Shown here: positions 34,324 to 40,394 of the stretch, piece by piece
Numbering within the stretch: the first letter of the stretch is position 1
Layout: each line of letters opens with the position of its first letter
Origin: an uncultured Ruminococcus sp.
GTDB lineage: Bacteria > Bacillota > Clostridia > Oscillospirales > Ruminococcaceae
DNA: 40,394 nt
NCBI GenBank assembly: GCA_937926145.1
Contig: CALANW010000055.1
Location: 1-40,394 of the forward strand
Direction: 5' to 3'
Made by a program: the position numbers and the translations under genes
Notes under the pieces: generated by a model
Database searches by the model: none
What the model was told of the DNA's origin: nothing
What the model saw: only the letters and a program-made list of their open reading frames with translations

Positions 34324-35799
34324 ATGGAAACCACAGGAACAACGATCTATCCTACGCCGCTTAACCCGACAAAATCACCGCCGCCGTTCCCGATAGGAGC
34401 GTTACCGCCGACCATACGGGATATGGTGAATTACGTTGCGGAAACAACTCAGGTCTACCCCGATATGCCTGCATCTGTGGCATTAGCAGCGTTATCGGTC
34501 TGTTTGCAGGGCAAGGCAAAGGTGCATTTCAGCGAACATTGGGCAGAGGAGCTGAATTTATACATTCTTATATGTGCCCCGCCGGGCGAACGTAAATCAG
34601 CTGTATTCAGTGCAATGACAAGGCCTATCACCCATTATGTAGCTGAATACAATGAAAATCACCTTTTAGATGTACAGACCTACCGAAACACACGAAAACA
34701 GCTTGAATACAAGCTCCACAGGGCAATCGAGAAGGACGAGCCTGTTGAAAAGGTAAAGGAGATACAGCAGGAGATCAACGACCTGCCGACTGTCAATGAA
34801 ATGAAGCTCATTACCACAGACGTTACTGCCGAAGCACTTGCAGGCATTATGAGCGAAAATGACGAAGCTATGGGCATTCTCTCCCCCGAAGGCGGCATAT
34901 TCGATGTCATTTCAGGAATGTACTCAAGCAGCGTCACCAACCTCAATATCTTCCTCTCTGGTTATGACGGCGAACCCGTAAAGATAGACCGCAAATACGG
35001 TTCTGTTGCTCTCCGCCGTCCTCTGCTGACATTTGGGATATGCGCTCAACCGCAAGTTCTCAACAGCGTGATAAACAACCCTCAGTTCAGCGGAAAGGGA
35101 CTTACACAGCGTTTCCTGTTCTGCATACCCGATAGTATGATAGGACACCGAAAGCTCATACAGGACGTAAACGGCAACTCTGTGACAAGGGCATACAGTG
35201 ACCTTATAACCAGACTTCTGAATATGCCCCGAAACGATGAATGCCGCATTGACCTGAGCTGCAAGGCTGTCGATCTGCTTACCGACTATGCCGACAAGAT
35301 AGAGTATCAGATGTCCGATATGGAAAACCTTGCGGAGCATAGAGAGTTTTTCAGCAAGATACTTGGCAAAACATTGAGAATAGCAGGAGTTTTACATCTA
35401 TGCGAACACTCCCCTTCCGAATGTATTTCGGGAGATACAATGCAGGCAGCTATTGATATAACGACCTACTTCGGTCAGCACTACCTTAAAATGATGTGTG
35501 CCGATAACTATGACAATTCGGCACAGTATCTTCTTGATAAGATAACCGCAAAGGTCATCAGAGAAGGCATGACCGTTATTTCTCTCAGAGATATAAAGCG
35601 TACCGCAAAAAGGCTCAGCAGCGAGCAGATAGAAACTGCCCTTGAAAAGCTGACAGCCTGCAACTATCTTACATATATTCCTCCGCCCGAAGGCAGCGGA
35701 AACCGTAAGAAAGAGAGCTACGAGCTTAACTCTGTTATGCTTGAACCCGATGTACTCAAGGTATATTGTCCGTCATTGGCACAGAATATCCGTCATTGA
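34324..35799 (+). CDS. DUF3987 (YfjI-like) helicase/primase-associated ATPase
   Basis: The 491-aa product matches the DUF3987 type found in mobile elements: FPIGALPPTIRDMVNYVAE and PDMPASVALAALSVCLQG at the N-terminus, a P-loop in CAPPGERKSAVFSAM (~90), then LITTDVTAEALAGIM and LSPEGGIFDVISGMYSS, and a C-terminal wHTH-like end. Such proteins are thought to aid replication of the excised element. The start at 34324 follows AAAGGAAAAG, with the frame open 12 codons further. Its last 29 nt lie within the right-hand GACAATG array. Confidence 0.88.
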   Translation: METTGTTIYPTPLNPTKSPPPFPIGALPPTIRDMVNYVAETTQVYPDMPASVALAALSVCLQGKAKVHFSEHWAEELNLYILICAPPGERKSAVFSAMTRPITHYVAEYNENHLLDVQTYRNTRKQLEYKLHRAIEKDEPVEKVKEIQQEINDLPTVNEMKLITTDVTAEALAGIMSENDEAMGILSPEGGIFDVISGMYSSSVTNLNIFLSGYDGEPVKIDRKYGSVALRRPLLTFGICAQPQVLNSVINNPQFSGKGLTQRFLFCIPDSMIGHRKLIQDVNGNSVTRAYSDLITRLLNMPRNDECRIDLSCKAVDLLTDYADKIEYQMSDMENLAEHREFFSKILGKTLRIAGVLHLCEHSPSECISGDTMQAAIDITTYFGQHYLKMMCADNYDNSAQYLLDKITAKVIREGMTVISLRDIKRTAKRLSSEQIETALEKLTACNYLTYIPPPEGSGNRKKESYELNSVMLEPDVLKVYCPSLAQNIRH

Positions 35800-35895
35800 C
35801 ACCCATTGTCACAAAGGATTTAAAAGCCAAAACCAACGTAAATAAGGGACTTTCCGACAACAAGACAGTCCATTGTCCCATTGTCCCATCGTCCC
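35771..35895 (+). repeat. GACAATG repeat array, right copy (inverted)
   Basis: On the complementary strand: GTGCCAATGACG (35771-35782), GTGACAATGGGTGTCAATG (35794-35812) and GGACAATGGGACAATGGA (35869-35886), with a further ATCGTCCC unit to 35895. It spans the DUF3987 stop and the following gap, mirroring the array at 33245-33347 and enclosing the XRE-DUF3987 module. Confidence 0.7.
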
Positions 35896-35932
35896 TTAAA
35901 AATAAAAATCACAAAAGAAAGAGGTACTCATT

Positions 35933-36157
35933 ATGAATGCAACAAAGACAACCGCAGCACCTGTAGAGAACGCTCCCGTACTCTACACCCCCGAAAACAT
36001 TATGGCAATTATGCACATCAGCCGCAGCAGCGTGTATAAGCTGTTCAGTTCCGAGGGCTTTCCTTCCATCAAGATGGGCGGAATCCTCCGCATCGAAAAG
36101 ACAGCCTTTGAAAAATGGCTGAACACCTATGCAGGTAAGTCCTTCATCATCGGCTGA
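35933..36157 (+). CDS. xis: Excisionase-type HTH protein (74 aa)
   Basis: Short winged-HTH protein upstream of int: YTPENIMAIMHISRSSVYKLF forms the HTH, followed by GFPSIKMGGILRIEKTAFEKWL, the usual recognition and wing strands of excisionases. It would bend att DNA and favour excision with the downstream integrase. The start follows GAAAGAGG at normal spacing. Confidence 0.87.
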   Translation: MNATKTTAAPVENAPVLYTPENIMAIMHISRSSVYKLFSSEGFPSIKMGGILRIEKTAFEKWLNTYAGKSFIIG

Positions 36158-36177
36158 AAACCTAACCACTATTAAAT

Positions 36178-36200
36178 CGGGGCATATCTGATATGTCCCG
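36178..36200 (+). other. Hairpin just before the int ribosome site
   Basis: CGGGGCATAT (36178-36187) pairs with ATATGTCCCG (36191-36200) with one G-U pair and a CTG loop, 7 nt before AAAGGAG. No U-run follows, so it may modulate int translation rather than stop transcription. Confidence 0.45.
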
Positions 36201-36221
36201 ATGCAGAAAGGAGAGAACCCA

Positions 36222-37358
36222 ATGTCCAGAAAACTTCCCGAAATCAAACAGCGTAAGGACGGATATTTTGAGCAGAAGGTCACAATTTCGCCCAACAACA
36301 GAAAGTCCGTATACGGAGCAACAAAAGCGGAAGTCCGAAGAAAAGCCCGGGAGCTTATTGCAGAAGCAATGCGTTACGATATTTCCAACGTCAAGAAAAT
36401 GACGGTATCAACGTATATGACCCATTGGCTTGAAGATATAAAAAAGCCCGAGCTGAAACCAAGCTCATACGACCGAGTGGAGCAGTCCTTAAAATATCAG
36501 ATATTCCCTGCGATCGGTCATATCCAGATAAACGCCCTGACCTCAAACGATGTGCAGAAAATGATAAACACTATCATCAGCGAAAAATCCTACTCCACCG
36601 CAAAGAAGGCATACAACAATCTGAATGCCTGTATAGAGCTGGGCGTTCAGCGTGGAGAAATTATCAAAAATCCCGTCAAGGGTGTGAAGCTCCCGTCCTC
36701 GAAGGTCAAAGAGAGAAAGGAGATCACCGCATACTCTCCCGAAGAAATTGCTGCTATCGTGGAAGAAGCAAAGCGTACATACAAGAACGGCGCTCCCATT
36801 TACAGATACGGCTATCTTATAATTCTTATCCTCAACACGGGAATGAGAGAGGGCGAACCGCTCTATCTGAAGTGGAAAGACGTTGACCTTGAAAAGCGTC
36901 ACATCTATATTCACGGGAATGTTGTGGAAGTGAAGAATCGTGAGGAAGATGCGGAGAGTAAATATGTACTTCTTGAACAGGACACTCCCAAGACGGACAA
37001 GTCCACTCGCTACATTCCGCTGAATGACAACGCTGTTGATGCACTTGAACATCTCCGCAAGATCATTAAGGACAAGGAACGTGTAATCGCAACAAGGAAT
37101 CACACCATCACTTCTCCACGAAAGGTTTACAAGACGATGGAGTGTATTCTGAAAAAGTGCGGGATAACCGACAAGGAAAATCTCGTTCACGCCCTGCGTC
37201 ACACATTTGCAACAACGCTCATTCGCAACGGAGTTGACTTAAAGGCTGTTTCGGAAATTCTCGGCCACGAAGATGTTTCAACAACTTTGAATACCTATCA
37301 TCACGTCGTAGAGCAACAGAAGCACTCAGCGGTAATGACGCTGAATAATTTATATTAA
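36222..37358 (+). CDS. int: Tyrosine recombinase/integrase of the second element
   Basis: The 378-aa product has an N-terminal arm-binding domain (1-55), a core-binding domain (~60-160) and a catalytic domain with R209 (TGMRE), K257, H323 and R326 (HALRH), H349 (LGH) and Y359. It has no inserted HTH and is clearly different from the integrase at the left end. The start at 36222 follows AAAGGAGAG; an earlier ATG at 36201 lacks spacing for a ribosome site. It follows xis by 64 nt and precedes the oriT/mob unit, as in mobilisable elements. Confidence 0.95.
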   Translation: MSRKLPEIKQRKDGYFEQKVTISPNNRKSVYGATKAEVRRKARELIAEAMRYDISNVKKMTVSTYMTHWLEDIKKPELKPSSYDRVEQSLKYQIFPAIGHIQINALTSNDVQKMINTIISEKSYSTAKKAYNNLNACIELGVQRGEIIKNPVKGVKLPSSKVKERKEITAYSPEEIAAIVEEAKRTYKNGAPIYRYGYLIILILNTGMREGEPLYLKWKDVDLEKRHIYIHGNVVEVKNREEDAESKYVLLEQDTPKTDKSTRYIPLNDNAVDALEHLRKIIKDKERVIATRNHTITSPRKVYKTMECILKKCGITDKENLVHALRHTFATTLIRNGVDLKAVSEILGHEDVSTTLNTYHHVVEQQKHSAVMTLNNLY

Positions 37359-37399
37359 CCTATCCTACATATCGGCGCTACACGCCCGTTTACCCAAAG

Positions 37400-37547
37400 C
37401 GATGTTTCCGCAGGAAACATCGAAAGCCCTCGGCGTTTGAGAGCAAATTAACCAAAATTCAGTCAAGTTCGCCCCAAGCGAATTTGACGGCTCGGAATTT
37501 TGGTATAACTTGCTCCACCAAAACGGAGTTTTGGTGGACGAGCCGTC
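37400..37547. other. Candidate oriT of the second element
   Basis: Nested inverted repeats: CGATGTTTCC/GGAAACATCG (37400-37422, perfect), CCAAAATTC/GAATTTTGG (37452-37460 with 37495-37503) enclosing GTCAAGTTCGC/GCGAATTTGAC (37462-37488), GACGGCTC/GAGCCGTC (37486-37493 with 37540-37547), and CCACCAAAAC/GTTTTGGTGG (37515-37537, perfect). They lie directly upstream of the MobV relaxase, the usual oriT place. The pairs overlap, so alternative folds are possible. Confidence 0.6.
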
Positions 37548-37592
37548 ACCCCTCTATTACCCGAATCCGCACAAATGAAAGGAGAAATGCAA

Positions 37593-39314
37593 ATGGCTCA
37601 CTTAGAAAAATATACAGCAGCCGCAGCAGGGCATATGTTTGCCCATTACGACAGGTCGCATTCAAGCAGTACAAGCAATATTGACGAAAACCGAACACAC
37701 CTGAATTACAACCTTGCAGAAAAAGATCAGCCCCTCTCTTGCCTGGATTTCCTGCGCAAAAGAATGAGCCAGATCAAGGTTTTGAAAAGGGTGAATGTTA
37801 ATGTAATGTGCGATTGGGTGGTAACTGCACCCGAAGATTTGACAGAGGAAGAGCTTCCCCTGTTTTTTGATGAGTGCTACAAGTTTCTGAATGCCCGATA
37901 CGGAAAAGAAAATGTAATATCCGCACCCGTTCATATGGACGAAACCTCGCCGCATTTACATTACAATTTCGTTCCCGTGGTGAAAGATAAGAAAAAGGGA
38001 ATCCCGAAGCTCTCCGCAAAAGAATGTATTACCCGAAAAAATCTGACCACTTTCCACACCGATCTCACAAAGCATATGACAGCCATATTTGGTAGGGACA
38101 TTGGAATACTCAACGGAGCGACCGTTGGCGGTAACAAGACAATCAAGCAGCTCAAACAGACAAGCGAAAACCTCAAAGTGTTCAAGGCAGTACCTATTGA
38201 AGAAGAAAGCTCTGCCGTGTATAAGCTCCTCGGAAAGGATAAGGTAGTCGTAAAGCGTTCCGAGCTTGACCGTCTGAACAAAGCTGTTGAGGACGCACAG
38301 CTCATATCAAGCAATCGGGACGCAATGATTGCCGACCTTACCGAACAGAAACGCAAGGCTGACCGCAAGAATGAAAAAGCGGAAGAACACCTTCGGGCTG
38401 CCGAAGAAAAAGCCGAAAGCATCATAGCAGATGCAAAGTCCGAAGCTGACACTATGGTTTCTGCGATATGCTCCGATAAAGCCGAATGGGAGAAGAAACG
38501 AACTGAACAGCAGACAATTCTCGAAAACCGTGAAAAAGAACTGTCGGAAAGGTCAGAGGAGCTTGCCAGAGCTGAACAACTTGTAAATGAGCAGGCTGAG
38601 ATCAACGAAGCATCTGCCGAAAGAAACTTTGCCCTTGCTACGCAGCTTGAAAAAGCAGGACAGATCATCGAAGAAGAACGCCGTAAGCTGATGAATCAAA
38701 AGAACAGTCCTCACGAATACTACGGCGAGATAATTTTTGAGAAAAATACCGAAATAAACAGTAAAGAAGCGGAAATTGCCGACCTTTGCAATACCATATC
38801 CGAGAAAAACAGCAAAATTGCAAATTTGGACGCACTTATTGATGAAAAGGAAAGCAAAATACAAACTCTAAACTGGAGGATAGTAAGCAACGAAAACGCA
38901 CACGAACAACGACTGACTGCTGCATTGGAACAGCAGGAACACGCCCTCACCGAAAAGCACGAAAAAGAGGTTTCTGAACTGAACGGTAAAATCAGCGTAT
39001 TGGAAAATACCCTCAAAGCACTGACGGACAAATTCAACAATGCTATGGCATTCATAAAGGAGCTGTGTATGTCGGCAGCAACGCTCATATACGCAAAGAA
39101 TGAGTACAGGGCTGATCTTACAAAACAGCAACAAAGAGTAATTGATGCTATATGCAATGCAGGCTCTGCCCTCTGCCGCAAATTTGGAAAACCCGAGCTT
39201 GCCGAGGAGATAGACACCAAGTATGGCTTGGGTGACAGCATAGCCGAGGAATATGACCGCCTGACAGAAAAAGACAAAAGCAGGAGCCGCAACAATGACG
39301 GACCTTGCTTATAA
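37593..39314 (+). CDS. mobV: MobV-family relaxase (Mob/Pre)
   Basis: Relaxase of the plasmid recombination enzyme family. The 573-aa product starts at 37593 (MAHLEKY), 8 nt after AAAGGAG; two earlier in-frame ATGs are less well placed. Residues 1-200 form the nuclease, with NRTHLNYNL and the metal site HMDETSPHLHYNFVP (~116-130). From ~225 to 500 the protein is an almost unbroken charged coiled coil (EKRTEQQTILENREKELSER-type), longer than in the pMV158 MobM type, then a short helical end. It would nick the hairpin region just upstream. It is unrelated to the relaxase at 3776, so the window holds two separate mobilisation systems. Confidence 0.94.
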   Translation: MAHLEKYTAAAAGHMFAHYDRSHSSSTSNIDENRTHLNYNLAEKDQPLSCLDFLRKRMSQIKVLKRVNVNVMCDWVVTAPEDLTEEELPLFFDECYKFLNARYGKENVISAPVHMDETSPHLHYNFVPVVKDKKKGIPKLSAKECITRKNLTTFHTDLTKHMTAIFGRDIGILNGATVGGNKTIKQLKQTSENLKVFKAVPIEEESSAVYKLLGKDKVVVKRSELDRLNKAVEDAQLISSNRDAMIADLTEQKRKADRKNEKAEEHLRAAEEKAESIIADAKSEADTMVSAICSDKAEWEKKRTEQQTILENREKELSERSEELARAEQLVNEQAEINEASAERNFALATQLEKAGQIIEEERRKLMNQKNSPHEYYGEIIFEKNTEINSKEAEIADLCNTISEKNSKIANLDALIDEKESKIQTLNWRIVSNENAHEQRLTAALEQQEHALTEKHEKEVSELNGKISVLENTLKALTDKFNNAMAFIKELCMSAATLIYAKNEYRADLTKQQQRVIDAICNAGSALCRKFGKPELAEEIDTKYGLGDSIAEEYDRLTEKDKSRSRNNDGPCL

Positions 39315-39317
39315 CGG

Positions 39318-39351
39318 AAACGCCGTCCGGACTTATGAACGGACGGCGTTT
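39318..39351 (+). terminator. Terminator hairpin after mobV
   Basis: A perfect 12-bp stem AAACGCCGTCCG/CGGACGGCGTTT (39318-39329 with 39340-39351), 4 nt after the stop codon, with a weak T-rich tail. Confidence 0.75.
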
Positions 39352-39413
39352 GTTATATTAGAATAGAAAGGTATAATTTAGACTATAACATATCATACAA
39401 AACGAATTGCTCA

Positions 39414-40220
39414 CTACTTTATTCTATCGTAAACAAAGCAACCAACTGCCAACATACCCATTATTACATATGCAATAATATCCCATACATCAGTAACAGG
39501 AGCAGCAAACAAGGCAGATACTATCAGATTTATTACTATGCAAAGTATAATTCCACCAAAGATTGCAATTCCTGCCGCAAACCATTTTCTTTTTCTCAAA
39601 ATTTTCATTGTCACATAAACGATCCATAAATACAAAATAACCGCTGCAGATATCCGCCAACCAGCCACAAAAACCATTCCTACACCGGTGAGGCGGCTCA
39701 ATACCCAGATAAATGGGCAAAGGAGGACAGTAACTGAGCATAAAGATATAAGCATTCCTTTTTGTTGATGAACTATAAGTGGAGAGGTTACAGCCCATAC
39801 AAAAATAATTGAGCTTATTGGATAAAGTGACCAAGTAAGCGCACCTGTAACCGCAAAATTACAAATCATACATACTACAATTCCTAACAGCATAACGATC
39901 GAAAAAATCGTTTCGACCATTCTGCGAAATGTAGTGTTTATGCTATGTGATGACTGTTGTGCATAAGTAATGACACTATCAAGCTCTATCGCTGAGTCCG
40001 TTGAAGTAACGTTCCTTTCCCCGTTCAGAAGCTCGCTGACAGATACCCCTAAGCATTCCGAAAGAGGGTTCAGCATAGAAATATCCGGGAGACTTAATCC
40101 ACGCTCCCATTTGGAAACAGCCTTGTCAGTGATATTAAGCATTGCGGCTAATTCTTTTTGCGTAAAACATTTAGCTTTTCTTTCCTCAGCAATAAAGCCG
40201 CCAATTTTCTGCATATCCAC
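39414..40220 (-). CDS. XRE HTH regulator with C-terminal membrane domain
   Basis: The N-terminal HTH (QKIGGFIAEERKAKCFTQKE ... TDKAVSKWERGLSLPDISML, ~3-65) is of the clostridial XRE type. From about residue 110 there are roughly six hydrophobic segments, so the regulator is probably held in the membrane and may sense an envelope signal. The start is taken as GTG at 40220 because GGAGG lies 8 nt upstream; an ATG two codons later (40214) is the alternative. It is convergent with mobV. Whether it belongs to the element or to flanking DNA is unclear. The last ~170 nt of the window show no gene. Confidence 0.82.
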   Translation of the reverse strand: MDMQKIGGFIAEERKAKCFTQKELAAMLNITDKAVSKWERGLSLPDISMLNPLSECLGVSVSELLNGERNVTSTDSAIELDSVITYAQQSSHSINTTFRRMVETIFSIVMLLGIVVCMICNFAVTGALTWSLYPISSIIFVWAVTSPLIVHQQKGMLISLCSVTVLLCPFIWVLSRLTGVGMVFVAGWRISAAVILYLWIVYVTMKILRKRKWFAAGIAIFGGIILCIVINLIVSALFAAPVTDVWDIIAYVIMGMLAVGCFVYDRIK

Positions 40221-40394
40221 AATATCGTCCTCCTGTTTGAAGTTTATTATGTCATAATTATACTGTATATGCGCTGAAAAAGTCAACCGACTGTCAGTAG
40301 AGTTGATTATTTACACGCAAAAACCAAGATAAACGGTTGTTTTACACAAAAAAAAGCACGAAAACAATATATAAATAAATTCCTATAATACATC

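Noticed and set aside
33245..35895. GACAATG repeats as a CRISPR array
   Set aside because: Units are 12-19 nt, irregularly spaced, occur in two small inverted groups, and no cas genes are present.
37961..39295. Long antisense open frames opposite mobV (up to 235 codons)
   Set aside because: They are Ser/Phe/Cys-rich mirror frames of a Glu/Lys/Ala-rich coiled-coil gene, without ribosome sites.

Overview
This window reads as mobile, defence-rich DNA from a low-GC Gram-positive gut bacterium of the Clostridia. Protein style, strong AGGAGG ribosome sites and integrase/mobilisation types suggest a Ruminococcus-like Oscillospiraceae; this is an impression, not a database match. No rRNA, intact tRNA, CRISPR array, IS element or recognisable housekeeping operon was seen.

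Layout. (1) 1-7.0 kb, minus strand: mobility and maintenance end of a first element. It holds a ParM/StbA actin and its small partner, a candidate oriT made of nested hairpins, a MobC-like accessory protein (GTG start), a relaxase, a coiled-coil membrane protein whose gene overlaps the relaxase by 242 nt, an excisionase, a tyrosine integrase carrying an inserted helix-turn-helix, and three small cargo genes, two of them paralogues. (2) 7.1-22.3 kb: defence cargo. A plus-strand STAND/NB-ARC ATPase; a minus-strand run jetD-jetA-jetB-jetC (Wadjet, apparently type III) continuing into a MazG-like pyrophosphohydrolase and a nuclease-helicase; and a divergent GmrSD-type (DUF262/DUF1524) enzyme with its own sigma-A promoter. 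(3) 22.44-22.65 kb: the 3' half of a tRNA-Trp(CCA) gene with its terminator on one side and TACGACGG direct repeats on the other, the signature of an attachment-site junction. (4) 22.7-33.2 kb, minus strand: GHKL (MORC/MutL-like) ATPase, Z1 helicase, DUF4420 nuclease, AIPR protein, cytosine methyltransferase, Vsr and a small protein in one operon, plus a separate DUF1016 (YhcG-type) nuclease. (5) 33.2-40.3 kb: core of a second element. An XRE repressor and a DUF3987 helicase/primase-like gene are divergent across a switch with face-to-face promoters and a perfect 18-bp operator. Both genes end in GACAATG repeat arrays that are inverted copies of each other. Then come an excisionase, a second tyrosine integrase, a second hairpin-rich candidate oriT, a MobV relaxase and a membrane-anchored XRE regulator.

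Working model (inference): two mobilisable elements lie side by side, joined at the tRNA-Trp fragment, each with its own int, xis, oriT and relaxase and each carrying a defence island. Together they encode plasmid/DNA-shape surveillance (Wadjet), modified-DNA restriction (GmrSD), a methylation-based multi-gene restriction system, and likely abortive or sensing modules (STAND, AIPR). The items I would follow up first are the inverted GACAATG arrays with the face-to-face switch, the tRNA-Trp junction, the extension of the Wadjet operon by the MazG-like/helicase pair, the lone STAND gene, and the long relaxase overlap.
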